Shown here: positions 1 to 7,926 of the stretch, one piece after another
Numbering within the stretch: position 1 is the stretch's first letter
Layout of the letters: every line of letters starts with the position of its first letter
Assembly: GCA_012798865.1 (NCBI GenBank)
Contig: JAAZMK010000026.1
Location: 1 to 20,609 of the forward strand
Length of the DNA: 20,609 nucleotides
Reading direction: 5' to 3'
Origin: Clostridiaceae bacterium
Lineage (GTDB): Bacteria; Bacillota; Clostridia; Saccharofermentanales; DTU023
Notes under the pieces: model-generated
Seen by the model: only the letters and a program-made list of their open reading frames with translations
Told to the model about the DNA's origin: nothing
Databases searched by the model: none
Made by a program: the position numbers and the translations under genes

Positions 1-366
1 CCGCTTGATGACGTCATCGGAAACCTCGATGAACCTTTTTCAGATATGCTCCTGCGCCTCATCGACGCCAAAGGTATGACGGATATTGAGGTGTATAAGC
101 GAGCGAACTTGGACAGAAGACTGTTTTCGAAGATAAGAAGCACCAAGAACTATATGCCAAGCAAACGCACCGCGATCGCACTCGCTGTGTCACTTGGATT
201 ATCACTCGATGAAACCGATGCCTTACTGGAGCGGGCGGGTTACGCATTATCTCGCGCAGTCAAATTCGACGTGATCGTGAAGTACTTCATCGTAAACGGC
301 AAGTACGACATCTTTGAAATCAACGAGGTGCTGTTCGCATATGACCAACCTCTGTTGGGCGGATAA
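1..366 (+). CDS. C-terminal part of an HTH-tailed protein, probably a macro-domain (ADP-ribose binding) protein; 5' end outside window
   Basis: The reading frame is open from base 1 to the TAA ending at 366, so at least 121 residues are present and the true start lies upstream; the internal ATG at 46 is not a convincing start. The visible part looks like a small all-helical HTH-like module (segments around NLDRRLFSKIRSTKNY and SKRTAIALAVSLGLSLDETD), followed by a tail containing FDVIVKYFI and FEINEVLFAYDQPLLGG. From memory, this module occurs as the C-terminal extension of macro-domain proteins in Clostridia, often beside a vWA gene like the one that follows here. The macro domain itself is not in the window, so that part is inference. 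The role of the HTH module (DNA, RNA or protein binding) is not shown by the sequence. A strong intrinsic terminator follows 37 bases after the stop. Confidence 0.7.
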   Translation, partial: PLDDVIGNLDEPFSDMLLRLIDAKGMTDIEVYKRANLDRRLFSKIRSTKNYMPSKRTAIALAVSLGLSLDETDALLERAGYALSRAVKFDVIVKYFIVNGKYDIFEINEVLFAYDQPLLGG

Positions 367-402
367 ATCATATGGTCTGTAAGACCTTGAGAATAATCCA
401 AT

Positions 403-441
403 AAGCCGCCTTGGGTAGATCGCACCAAAGGCGGCTTTTTT
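403..441 (+). terminator. Rho-independent terminator after the HTH-tailed gene
   Basis: A perfect 10-bp stem, AAGCCGCCTT (403-412) pairing with AAGGCGGCTT (428-437), has a 15-base loop and runs directly into a T tract (436-441). It separates the HTH-tailed gene from the downstream vWA gene, so the latter probably has its own promoter or depends on read-through. Confidence 0.85.
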
Positions 442-477
442 ACATTACTGATACCGATTCATACCGCATCCCAAAAT

Positions 478-494
478 GTCGCTTTCAAAGCGAC
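478..494. repeat. Short inverted repeat upstream of the vWA gene (hairpin or operator)
   Basis: GTCGCTT (478-484) and AAGCGAC (488-494) form a perfect 7-bp inverted repeat with a 3-base loop. It lies between the terminator and the vWA gene. It has no T tract, so it is more likely an operator or a 5'-leader hairpin than a terminator. Its role is unknown. Confidence 0.4.
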
Positions 495-512
495 CAATCG
501 TTTTGAATAGAT

Positions 513-560
513 AGTAGCCTGAGATTAGAAAAAAGCCATTAGGAATCAAAGGAGGCTACT
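513..560 (+). promoter_or_regulatory. Inverted repeat overlapping the ribosome binding site of the vWA gene
   Basis: AGTAGCCT (513-520) is perfectly complementary to AGGCTACT (553-560). The second arm covers the last bases of the strong Shine-Dalgarno AAAGGAGG (548-555), which sits 8 bases before the ATG at 564. Pairing in the mRNA would partly hide the ribosome site and could gate translation. The 32-base loop is long, so the structure may be weak or may need a ligand or protein. Confidence 0.4.
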
Positions 561-563
561 GAC

Positions 564-1217
564 ATGAAAAAAGGATTAACTGAACTCGTATTTATTCTCG
601 ACAAAAGCGGTTCCATGAGTGGATTGGAGAGCGACACCATCGGCGGCTTCAATTCCATGCTCGCAAAGCAGAAAGCGGTCGAAGGAGAGTGTTTCGTGAC
701 AACCGTCTTATTCGACAACGAGTATGAACTTGTACACGACCGCATCGACATCAAGGCGATCAGTCCAATGACCGACAAGGAATATCAAGTCGGAGGCACG
801 ACGGCTCTTCTGGATGCCATCGGCAAAACAATCAACAAAATCAGCAACGCTCAAAAGCATACAGCTGAGGAGTATCGCGCCGAAAAGGTCATGTTTGTGA
901 TCATTACGGACGGTCTAGAGAATTCCAGCCGCGAATACTCCGCAGACAAGGTCAAAGCTCTCATCGAGCGGCAAAAAGAGAAGTACGCTTGGGAGTTTGT
1001 CTTCCTCGGAGCTAATATCGACGCGGTTGAAACGGCAGGGAAGTTCGGTATTTCCGCTGACAGGACCATGGACTATCTGGCTGACAGCGAAGGTACCAAT
1101 CTCAATTTCAAGATGATTTCACAGGCTGTAGCCACATTTCGAAAATCCGGAAAGGTTGACGAGAGTTGCTTTGAAGAAATCCGTGAAGATGTGAAGAAAA
1201 GAGGCGGTCGCAAGTAA
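564..1217 (+). CDS. Stand-alone von Willebrand factor A (vWA) domain protein
   Basis: The 217-residue protein is essentially one vWA domain with a complete metal-ion-dependent adhesion site: D13-K-S15-G-S17 (DxSxS), the conserved threonine in GGTTALLDAIG (T79/T80), and D116 in ITDGLEN. vWA domains use the bound Mg2+ to hold protein partners, so this is probably a cytosolic scaffold or regulator rather than an enzyme. No signal peptide or membrane segment is visible. The ATG at 564 is preceded by AAAGGAGG at 8-base spacing, which fixes the start. It follows a gene ending in an HTH module, and I recall this vWA type next to macro-domain genes in Clostridia. That suggests a functional pair, possibly linked to ADP-ribose or stress signalling; this is inference. 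It converges with the ATPase operon. Confidence 0.85.
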   Translation: MKKGLTELVFILDKSGSMSGLESDTIGGFNSMLAKQKAVEGECFVTTVLFDNEYELVHDRIDIKAISPMTDKEYQVGGTTALLDAIGKTINKISNAQKHTAEEYRAEKVMFVIITDGLENSSREYSADKVKALIERQKEKYAWEFVFLGANIDAVETAGKFGISADRTMDYLADSEGTNLNFKMISQAVATFRKSGKVDESCFEEIREDVKKRGGRK

Positions 1218-1257
1218 CGTTAGAAACGAGCACTGAAAATAGTACCGCCAAAAACTT

Positions 1258-1279
1258 CGGGGACATCTTCATGTCCCCG
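1258..1279 (-). terminator. Intrinsic terminator of the V-ATPase operon
   Basis: A perfect 9-bp stem, CGGGGACAT (1258-1266) and ATGTCCCCG (1271-1279), has a four-base loop. Read on the minus strand, the stem is followed by AAG and then five T residues, as expected for an intrinsic terminator 8 bases past the stop of the last ATPase gene. On the plus strand only a weak T stretch follows, so it may act less well for the convergent vWA gene. Confidence 0.75.
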
Positions 1280-1286
1280 ATTTCCA

Positions 1287-1979
1287 TTATGTTCGACTTT
1301 GACGCCTAGCCTCCGACTGTTGTCGGCGTTTTTCAATCTCTTGCTCGACGATCATATCTTTGACTTTCATCAAGCGCGTCAAGTTGCCGCGTTCGTTTTC
1401 TTCCATTTTCATCGTGATGGAGTGAATGGTTTCTTCGAGGTTCGGAATCATGACGTACTCGAGAGAGTTGACGCGCCGTCTCGTACGCTCAATCTCCGCG
1501 GCGAGCAAGCTTGATTTATGCTCGTATGTCGCCAATTGCATGAGAAGCGGAAGCGCTTCGGCGAGCGTATCAATCGGCTGATCCAATTCGCCCGATGCCA
1601 CTGTCATACCGTACGGAAGGGTACGATTTGATACGTCGGCGATTTCCTCCGGCACGTGAAAGATAGGTGTACGGACACTCATCGTATTTTCACGACTCAC
1701 GGTAACCGTAAGTTCGCCCGAACCTTCGGTCATAAGTGCTGCATTAACTGTCTCGTCTCCGATTACGGCACGCGCGAACAACATTTCTTTGTGTGAACGC
1801 TCGACGAGCGCCTCAGCCTTGAGGCGCATTTCGTCAACTTCCAAAACGAGCGCTAAAAACTGACGCATTAACTCGTCACGCTTGTCTTTGAGGAGTTTAT
1901 GACCGCGCCTCGCAATGCGAAGCTGCCCGCGTAAGCGCAGCAACTCCATCCTGTTCGGATTGACGCGCATGACAGCCAT
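1287..1979 (-). CDS. ntpD: V/A-type ATPase subunit D (central rotor stalk)
   Basis: Subunit D forms the coiled-coil central axle that turns inside the A3B3 head and couples ATP hydrolysis to c-ring rotation. The 230-residue protein carries the family's N-terminal signature VNPNRMELLRLRGQL and RRGHKLLKDKRDELMRQF (about residues 6-42). A second long helix near the C terminus (about 165-225) completes the hairpin. The C-terminal end is highly charged (EKRRQQSEARRQSRT). The ATG at 1979 overlaps the stop of subunit B in a TAATG junction, so translation is probably coupled; a GGAGG in the end of the B gene can serve as its ribosome site. A second ATG three codons in is possible. It is the last gene of the operon. 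No counterparts of E. hirae ntpH or ntpJ follow; a terminator does. Confidence 0.93.
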   Translation of the reverse strand: MAVMRVNPNRMELLRLRGQLRIARRGHKLLKDKRDELMRQFLALVLEVDEMRLKAEALVERSHKEMLFARAVIGDETVNAALMTEGSGELTVTVSRENTMSVRTPIFHVPEEIADVSNRTLPYGMTVASGELDQPIDTLAEALPLLMQLATYEHKSSLLAAEIERTRRRVNSLEYVMIPNLEETIHSITMKMEENERGNLTRLMKVKDMIVEQEIEKRRQQSEARRQSRT

Positions 1980-3370
1980 TATTCACAAGCCTCCGCTTCT
2001 TCCCAAATGTAGAACTCGTCAATGTACTCCTGACGCACTCGCTTCAATTCATTGGCGGGGAGCATCGAGAGAAGTTCCCATCCGATCGCAAGCGTCTCTT
2101 CGATCGATCGATCCGTATCGAAACCTTGTGAAACATACTGCTCTTCAAACGCAACTGAGAACTTTGAATACTCAAGATCAATCTCGCTCAACGCTTCTTC
2201 ACCGAGAATAATCTGAAGGTCACGCGCCTCTTTTCCGCGCGAGTACGCGGCAAACAGCTGGTTCATCGTATCAGCATGGTCTTTACGCGTTTTGCCTGCA
2301 CCGATTCCCTTGTCCTTGAGACGTGACAGAGAGGGAAGCACATCAATCGGCGGTTGAATGCCGCGGCGGTAGAGATCGCGCGACAAGATGACCTGTCCCT
2401 CCGTAATGTACCCCGTCAGGTCGGGAATAGGGTGCGTCTTATCATCGTCCGGCATCGTCAAAATGGGCACGAACGTAATCGAACCTCTCTTGTTCTTGAT
2501 GCGTCCGGCGCGCTCATAGATGCTCGCAAGGTCCGTATAGAGGTAACCGGGATAACCGCGTCGTCCGGGAACTTCTTTGCGCGCGGCGGATACTTCACGC
2601 AATGCCTCCGCGTAATATGTAATATCGGTCATCAAGACGAGAACGTGCATGTCGAGATCGAACGCCAGATATTCAGCCGCCGTCAACGCCATGCGAGGTG
2701 TCGAAATACGCTCAATCGCCGGGTCGTCCGCCAAATTGATGAACATGACGGCTCGGTCAATCGCACCCGTTCTTCTGAAATCGCTGATGAAGAAATCGGC
2801 TTCTTCGAACGTAATACCGATGGCAGCGAAAACGACGGCGAACTGTTCTTCGCTGTCGAGAACTTCCGCTTGGCGCGCAATCTGTGCCGCCAGTTGCGCA
2901 TGAGGGAGACCGGCTCCCGAGAAGATCGGCAACTTCTGCCCGCGGACGAGCGTGTTCAGACCATCGATCGCCGACACGCCTGTTTGAATAAATTCGTTCG
3001 GATAATCACGCGCGGCAGGGTTGATGGGGAGTCCGTTCACGTCGCGCATCGCATCGGGGATGATGTCGAGTCCGCCGTCATTCGGTCTGCCCATTCCGTC
3101 GAAGACGCGCCCGAGCATATCAGGCGAGACGGCGAGTTCAAGTCCTCTTCCCAGGAAACGGACGGTGCTCTGCTCGACATTCAAACCGATCGAACTCTCA
3201 AACAACTGCACGAGGGCGTCAGTTCCCTCAACTTCCAGGACCTTGCAGTTGCGAATCTGTCCATCCGCTAACTCAATTTCGCCCAGCTCGTCATATTTTA
3301 CATTCTCGACGCCTCTGACGAGCATCAAAGGACCGGTGACTTCTTCGATTGTTCTGTATTCTCTAGCCAT
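1979..3370 (-). CDS. ntpB: V/A-type ATPase subunit B (non-catalytic, regulatory head subunit)
   Basis: The 463-residue protein alternates with subunit A in the hexameric head. It shows the B-type fold without a working P-loop: the Walker A position reads SGAGLPHAQ (151-159) in place of GxxGxGKT. Other family hallmarks are FEEADFF, STPRMALTAAEYLAF, RRGYPGYLYTDLASIYERAGR (about 270-290) and LPSLSRLKDKG. The arginine in the last motif, R350, corresponds to the arginine finger that reaches into the catalytic site of subunit A in E. hirae NtpB. Length and ending are normal for the family. The start has a GGAG-type site about 6 bases upstream. The gene follows A by 14 bases and shares a base with D. 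Confidence 0.96.
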   Translation of the reverse strand: MAREYRTIEEVTGPLMLVRGVENVKYDELGEIELADGQIRNCKVLEVEGTDALVQLFESSIGLNVEQSTVRFLGRGLELAVSPDMLGRVFDGMGRPNDGGLDIIPDAMRDVNGLPINPAARDYPNEFIQTGVSAIDGLNTLVRGQKLPIFSGAGLPHAQLAAQIARQAEVLDSEEQFAVVFAAIGITFEEADFFISDFRRTGAIDRAVMFINLADDPAIERISTPRMALTAAEYLAFDLDMHVLVLMTDITYYAEALREVSAARKEVPGRRGYPGYLYTDLASIYERAGRIKNKRGSITFVPILTMPDDDKTHPIPDLTGYITEGQVILSRDLYRRGIQPPIDVLPSLSRLKDKGIGAGKTRKDHADTMNQLFAAYSRGKEARDLQIILGEEALSEIDLEYSKFSVAFEEQYVSQGFDTDRSIEETLAIGWELLSMLPANELKRVRQEYIDEFYIWEEAEACE

Positions 3371-3384
3371 ATCTGTCTCCGTTC

Positions 3385-5157
3385 TTAATCGGATAACGCT
3401 CTCATCTCTTCAAGCAGCTGTTCGCTGCGAAGTGCATACCAATTGTCGACTTCCTGTTCGGGAACATACTTAAAGCGAGCAATATCATCACGAATCGGCA
3501 ATCCCACCATACGGTCGAAAGCGACGCCGCGCTCAAGCGCCTTTTGCGCCTCATAATAGAATTGCATCACGAGCGATAACATTTTGAACTGTTTATTCAT
3601 CGACGTGTACGTGTCAATCTCATCAAAGGAATTCTGGTGCAGGAAGTCCTCGCGCAACGAGCGTGCTGATTCTAGCTTGAGACGATCAGAGTCTGATAGG
3701 GCATCCTGTCCGATAAGGCGTACAATCTCCTCAAGTTCCGATTCTTCCTGGAGCAACGTCATAGCGTCAACGCGCAACTTGCTGAATTCGGGAGCGATGT
3801 TGTCGTTGAGCCAGGCGTCAACTTTAGTCTGATAGAGCGAATAGCTCGTCAACCAGTTGATCGCGGGGAAGTGACGTCTGTAAGCCAAATCGGAGTCGAG
3901 ACTCCAGAACACCTGAACGATACGCAAAGTCGATTGGGCGACGGGGTCGGAGAGGTCACCTCCGGGAGGCGAAACGGCACCGATCGCCGTTAACACTCCG
4001 ACGCGCTCCTCATCGTCACTGCTCAGACAGCGGACAATACCGGCTCTCTCGTAGAAAGAGGCAAGCCTCGAACCGAGGTAAGCGGGATATCCCTCCTCAC
4101 CGGGCATCTCTTCAAGTCGACCGGACATCTCACGGAGCGCCTCCGCCCATCTCGAGGTCGAGTCCGCCATCAATGATACGGAGTATCCCATGTCGCGGAA
4201 GTATTCAGCGATGGTAATCCCTGTATAAATCGACGCCTCACGAGCTGCAACAGGCATGTCAGACGTGTTGGCAATCAGAATCGTACGTTTCATCAGTGAG
4301 TAGCCCGTCTTTGGGTCAGGTAATTTGGGGAACTCCATCAGCACGTCCGTCATCTCATTGCCACGCTCTCCGCAGCCAATGTATACGACGACATCGGCTT
4401 CTGCCCATTTAGCAAGTTGGTGCTGGATAACGGTTTTACCGCTTCCGAACGGACCCGGCACAGCGGCAGTTCCGCCCTTGGCGACGGGAAAGAATGTATC
4501 GATAGGGCGCTGCCCCGTAAAAAGCGGAGCCGATGGCGACATCTTTGCCACATAAGGGCGTCCGATACGCACAGGCCAACGCTGCATCATAGTGATCTCC
4601 TCGCGAGCCCCTCGATCAGTCTCCAGTATGGCGACAACATCTGTCACCTTGAAAACACCTGAATGAATCTCGACGATCGTACCGGCTTTCCCCGGTGGAA
4701 GCATGACGCGGTGCTCGAGAATCTCCGTCTCCTGGACGACACCGATGATGTCGCCGCCCGTCACACGATCGCCCGGCTTGCACCGAGCCGAAAACTCCCA
4801 TTCTTTCTCGCGGTCAAGCGCGGGAGCGAACGCTCCGCGTGTGATATGATCACCCTCCATCGCTACAAGCGTGTCAAGCGGTCTTTGGATACCGTCGAAA
4901 ATACCGCCGATCAAGCCCGGTCCGAGCTCGACGGAAAGCGGTGCGCCCCTTGAAACGACAATCTCGCCGGGACCTAAGCCAGCCGTCTCTTCGTAGACTT
5001 GAATGGAAGCCTCATCACCGTGCATTTCGATGATTTCACCGATCAGGCGACTTTCAGATACTTCGACCACGTCGAACATATCGGCGTCCCGCATGCCTTT
5101 TGCGATGACGAGAGGACCTGAAACCTTAATAACTTCACCCTGACTTTGTCTTTTCAT
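3385..5157 (-). CDS. ntpA: V/A-type ATPase subunit A (catalytic head subunit)
   Basis: This subunit hydrolyses (or, run in reverse, makes) ATP. The 590-residue protein has an N-terminal beta-barrel (about 1-75) and the A-type-specific non-homologous insertion (about 115-190, including PGDRVTGGDIIG). The nucleotide-binding core has an intact Walker A, GPFGSGKT (235-242). The catalytic glutamate region GCGERGNEM (E264), ADSTSRWAEALREMSGRLEEMPGEEGYPAYL and GAVSPPGGDLSDPV follow. Length fits the family (about 580-600). AGAGGAG lies 8 bases before the ATG at 5157. Unlike most gene junctions in this operon, 109 non-coding bases separate it from the upstream F subunit gene, so internal initiation or RNA processing there is possible. 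Confidence 0.97.
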   Translation of the reverse strand: MKRQSQGEVIKVSGPLVIAKGMRDADMFDVVEVSESRLIGEIIEMHGDEASIQVYEETAGLGPGEIVVSRGAPLSVELGPGLIGGIFDGIQRPLDTLVAMEGDHITRGAFAPALDREKEWEFSARCKPGDRVTGGDIIGVVQETEILEHRVMLPPGKAGTIVEIHSGVFKVTDVVAILETDRGAREEITMMQRWPVRIGRPYVAKMSPSAPLFTGQRPIDTFFPVAKGGTAAVPGPFGSGKTVIQHQLAKWAEADVVVYIGCGERGNEMTDVLMEFPKLPDPKTGYSLMKRTILIANTSDMPVAAREASIYTGITIAEYFRDMGYSVSLMADSTSRWAEALREMSGRLEEMPGEEGYPAYLGSRLASFYERAGIVRCLSSDDEERVGVLTAIGAVSPPGGDLSDPVAQSTLRIVQVFWSLDSDLAYRRHFPAINWLTSYSLYQTKVDAWLNDNIAPEFSKLRVDAMTLLQEESELEEIVRLIGQDALSDSDRLKLESARSLREDFLHQNSFDEIDTYTSMNKQFKMLSLVMQFYYEAQKALERGVAFDRMVGLPIRDDIARFKYVPEQEVDNWYALRSEQLLEEMRALSD

Positions 5158-5200
5158 GGATGACTCCTCTTAACAATTACTCACTCTTCCTATGCTCAAA

Positions 5201-5235
5201 TCGAGCTCAATGCCTCACAGACATCCAAAGCTCGA
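5201..5235 (-). repeat. Inverted repeat in the F-A intergenic gap of the ATPase operon
   Basis: TCGAGCT (5201-5207) and AGCTCGA (5229-5235) form a perfect 7-bp inverted repeat with a 21-base loop in the 109-base space before the subunit A gene. There is no T tract, so termination is unlikely. It may be an RNA stability or processing structure, or chance. Confidence 0.25.
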
Positions 5236-5266
5236 AAAATATCTTTACCAACAATAAGAACCGCCT

Positions 5267-5632
5267 TTACGTATCGCACTCCTGCAGGTCGCGTCGTGTT
5301 CGTTCACGCTGCCCGATCAAATCGATGCCGGTTGCCTTTCGTATCGCGGTTCTCAGCTCATGACGACCGAGAAACGGCTCAAGACCGGCAGACGGTATCA
5401 CGATCACCGCAGGAAGATAGCGAAGACGCCAGTCGGCAAGGCGTTCTCCCATGACTTGAGCCAACGCTTCCGTCACGAAGACAACGGCATATCCTTCTTC
5501 CGTCCACACATTCAAGACGGTGTCCGCCTCATCGGCAGTCGTTACTTCCGCAATCGACAACCCGAGCGCGCGAAACGCCGCGATGCTCTCCCAGTCACCG
5601 ATGACACCGACTTTTTGTTCCATGCGATCCAT
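5267..5632 (-). CDS. ntpG: V/A-type ATPase subunit F (central stalk; called NtpG in E. hirae)
   Basis: This small Rossmann-like subunit binds subunit D at the central stalk. The 121-residue protein starts KVGVIGDWESIAAFRALGLSI, matching the family's opening beta-strand/glycine loop, and continues with EGYAVVFVTEALAQ and LPAVIVIPS before GIDLIG near the end. About a dozen extra charged residues (QRERTRRDLQECDT) extend past the usual C terminus. AAAGGA upstream supports the ATG at 5632, although an ATG three codons later is also possible. It follows subunit C by 15 bases. Confidence 0.88.
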   Translation of the reverse strand: MDRMEQKVGVIGDWESIAAFRALGLSIAEVTTADEADTVLNVWTEEGYAVVFVTEALAQVMGERLADWRLRYLPAVIVIPSAGLEPFLGRHELRTAIRKATGIDLIGQRERTRRDLQECDT

Positions 5633-5647
5633 TTACCATTCCTTTTG

Positions 5648-6694
5648 TCAGCTAAAATCACGCCTTAATGCGATCAATTCTTCTTCACCCAATTCATTGT
5701 TGAAAGCCGAAAGCACCATCTTCACATTGCGGATCTCCAATTCTCGCGCCATGATGTACGACAACACGCGCTCGGGACCTGACAGTTGTTCCTTCCCGGT
5801 CGAAAGATGCCCGTAAAGCAAGATGTCACGCTCGCGCGAAAATCTAGATGCGCCCCCTTGCTCACCATATGAACTGATTAATGGAATCATCGAGCCATAA
5901 GACGTCATCTCCAGCTGTTCGGCGATTTCATCGTCACTCCATCCGTATAATGCTCTCCATCGCTCTTCAGAGATCAATCCGCCCGGCAGGAGACTGGCGT
6001 TGTAAAGCGTCTCATTAACCTGGCGTAATCGACTTCTGACAAGTGTTTCAAGATTGGTCAGATCGCGCGTCATTGTCAAATATTTACCGAACCAGGCACT
6101 GCCGAGTTCAGACGCGATGGAACTGAGCATTTCGTGCAGTCGGCGTTCAACCGCCAAATCAATCGATACAGCATCGTAATGTTCGGCGTAGGCAAGACGT
6201 GCCCTTTCTGCCATCGAGGTAACCCACTCGGGAAGCAACGCATCTTTTTCTCGGGCGACAAGTGCACGCCACAGCAATGCGGGATCAACGAGCGAGGGAA
6301 TTCTAATGAGTTTTGCAAGAGACTCATAAACACCCGCCTCCTCCCCGCGCAAGCTCTCCCTCAACATGACACGCACGTTGTGCGCATCGGCGGGCAATAA
6401 GAGAGCGACGCGATACCCATCCTCAGGAGCGACTTCGCCGAGCAGCTCGTAAAGTGCGATATGTGTAGCTTGCAATGTATCCACAACAGTATCTTTTTGC
6501 AGGTAATGGTGCTCTAAGAGCAACCCGCGCATGTCATCAAGCGATGATATACCGTAAAGACGATCAAGTCCGGAACGCCCAAACAAATCTCTTTCGAGTA
6601 CCCAAATTCTGCCCGATGCATGTGCCCACGAACCGTGTCGCTGTGCGTCAATAACGGGCGTAATTATTTCACGAAACTGCGTCTTTTTGCCCAT
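5648..6694 (-). CDS. ntpC: V/A-type ATPase subunit C (d-like; links c-ring to central stalk)
   Basis: Subunit C (equivalent to eukaryotic subunit d) sits on the membrane ring and holds the central stalk. The 348-residue, mostly helical protein has the typical N-terminal pattern of a short region followed by ASGRIWVLERDLFGRSGLDRLY. The LETLVRSRL and YIMARELEIRNVKMVLSAF stretches are also typical, the latter near the C terminus (the family's ARxKEIRNIRxI-like motif). Length is slightly above the roughly 330 residues of E. hirae NtpC. The ATG at 6694 has only a weak G-rich upstream site (GGGGTGG). It follows the E gene after 69 bases and precedes F by 15. Confidence 0.9.
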   Translation of the reverse strand: MGKKTQFREIITPVIDAQRHGSWAHASGRIWVLERDLFGRSGLDRLYGISSLDDMRGLLLEHHYLQKDTVVDTLQATHIALYELLGEVAPEDGYRVALLLPADAHNVRVMLRESLRGEEAGVYESLAKLIRIPSLVDPALLWRALVAREKDALLPEWVTSMAERARLAYAEHYDAVSIDLAVERRLHEMLSSIASELGSAWFGKYLTMTRDLTNLETLVRSRLRQVNETLYNASLLPGGLISEERWRALYGWSDDEIAEQLEMTSYGSMIPLISSYGEQGGASRFSRERDILLYGHLSTGKEQLSGPERVLSYIMARELEIRNVKMVLSAFNNELGEEELIALRRDFS

Positions 6695-6763
6695 TCAACC
6701 ACCCCAACAACCTTAAACCGTCCTGACGACGTTAGAATCAGTTTCAACCGATTATCAACCCGC

Positions 6764-7360
6764 TTACTCCGGAACATTGAGCTGCTCCAACTTATCAAAG
6801 GTAAGTCGAGCCAATTCCGGTCGGTGGTCACGTACTACGAGATCGTACGTCAAGTTGTCCTCTATGCGACCGTGCGCGACCATCAGTCCCCCCGAAAAAT
6901 CGCCTTCTTTCTCGGAAATCGAGAACTCCCCGCCGGGAAGTACCCTCAAGAGTGCATCGCCGAGCGCCGTTTTTTCATGTGCAGAGAGCGTAATCACGCC
7001 TCCTTCAATGTTCAGGGCGCGAATCCAGCCGGCGTATCGCGCAATGCGCGTCTCTGGAGGCTCTTGCGATAACTTTCCGAGCGCACGCGCAATGACCTCA
7101 TCGACGATTTCCTGTTTGCCGGCAAGATCTCGCTTACGCCTCTCGGCATCGGCAATGCTCTCACCTCGCTTTACAAGCAACTCGGCATCGTGATCGGCAC
7201 GTTCTTTTGCCTCCGCCAAAATTATCCGGCATTGTTTCTCGCACTCGAGCGTTTCTCTTTCGACAAGCTGACGCAATTCCTCCTCGATGGATTGAACGGT
7301 GCGATCGGCTTCCGCCAGGATGTGGTTTTTGATTCTTTCGATACCTTCCACCTCTAGCAC
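6764..7360 (-). CDS. ntpE: V/A-type ATPase subunit E (peripheral stalk), GTG start
   Basis: Subunit E pairs with the G/H subunit to make the stator stalk. The 198-residue protein has a long charged N-terminal helix (about 5-100, e.g. IERIKNHILAEADRTVQSIE and repeated E/R/K) and a globular C-terminal domain containing GGVITLSAHEKTALGDAL and GRIEDNLTYDLVVRD. The MVAHGRIEDNLTYD stretch resembles the family's GGxxxxxxDGxIxxNxTxE motif. The only candidate starts are GTG at 7360 and a GTG three codons later; an in-frame TGA lies just upstream. The ribosome site is weak, so translation may depend on coupling to the K gene, which ends 28 bases before. Confidence 0.88.
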   Translation of the reverse strand: MLEVEGIERIKNHILAEADRTVQSIEEELRQLVERETLECEKQCRIILAEAKERADHDAELLVKRGESIADAERRKRDLAGKQEIVDEVIARALGKLSQEPPETRIARYAGWIRALNIEGGVITLSAHEKTALGDALLRVLPGGEFSISEKEGDFSGGLMVAHGRIEDNLTYDLVVRDHRPELARLTFDKLEQLNVPE

Positions 7361-7388
7361 CCCGTTTCAAAAGAGCTGAACATCGGGA

Positions 7389-7865
7389 TCAAACAGCGAT
7401 GCTGAGCGCACCGAGAATGGTCGCGAGCAACGCCAGAATCGCGTAAGTCTCAACCATAACGGCAAGAACGATGGCGTTACCGCTCGCCTGCGGCTGTTTC
7501 GTCAACAACGCCATGCCGCCTTCTGCGACATTACCTTGGTGAAAAGCCGAAAGCAGACCGATCACGGCGACAGGGAGCGCAGCGAGTACGAATAGAATTC
7601 CCTGCTGAACGCTGATGTTCGTATTCCCAGACATCATCCCTGATTGGTTCATGATCATAAACCAACCGAGAAGACCGTAGATACCCTGTGTGCCGGGAAG
7701 CGCCTGCAAAATGAGCAACCGCCCGAAAAGGGAAGGGTCTTCCGCCAGAATGCCGGTTGCGGTTTGTCCCAGCTTACCCACGACTTTCGCAGATCCGTAG
7801 CCGGGAAGGATGACGGCAATTGCAGCCGCAAAATAAACTAGAAGTGGTCCAATGATACTTGACAT
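7389..7865 (-). CDS. ntpK: V/A-type ATPase subunit K (membrane rotor ring), Na+-binding type
   Basis: This 158-residue protein is a duplicated two-hairpin, four-helix ring subunit, as in E. hirae NtpK (156 residues). The family's ion site is fully visible: L56-P-G-T59-Q60-G-I-Y63 in helix 2, Q110 in helix 3 and E139-T-Y in helix 4. These match E. hirae L61, T64, Q65, Y68, Q110 and E139, the residues that bind Na+ in the K-ring crystal structure. The subunit is therefore predicted to carry Na+, although H+ use cannot be excluded without biochemistry. The loop between helices 2 and 3 (about residues 72-85, rich in N, S, G and M) is slightly longer than in E. hirae. A very strong GGAGG site precedes the ATG, in keeping with the need for many copies per complex. 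Confidence 0.95.
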   Translation of the reverse strand: MSSIIGPLLVYFAAAIAVILPGYGSAKVVGKLGQTATGILAEDPSLFGRLLILQALPGTQGIYGLLGWFMIMNQSGMMSGNTNISVQQGILFVLAALPVAVIGLLSAFHQGNVAEGGMALLTKQPQASGNAIVLAVMVETYAILALLATILGALSIAV

Positions 7866-7881
7866 TGTTTTCCTCCGTATG

Positions 7882-7926
7882 TGTCAACTGATGTTGACAA
7901 TTATTTCGTCTCCCTGCGCATGCAGG
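7882..7926 (-). promoter_or_regulatory. Two hairpins in the I-K intergenic region ahead of the ring-subunit gene
   Basis: Within the 101-base gap between the I and K genes there are two perfect stem-loops: CCTGC/GCAGG (7913-7917 with 7922-7926) and TGTCAAC/GTTGACA (7882-7888 with 7893-7899), each with a 4-base loop. Neither is followed by a T tract in the direction of transcription. Their position just upstream of the strong K ribosome site suggests mRNA processing or stabilisation that raises K expression over I; this is inference. Confidence 0.45.

Noticed and set aside
2354..3271. A 305-codon open frame on the plus strand
   Set aside because: It lies entirely antisense to the ATPase B gene, has arginine/histidine-rich composition typical of a shadow frame, and lacks a ribosome site or recognisable motif.
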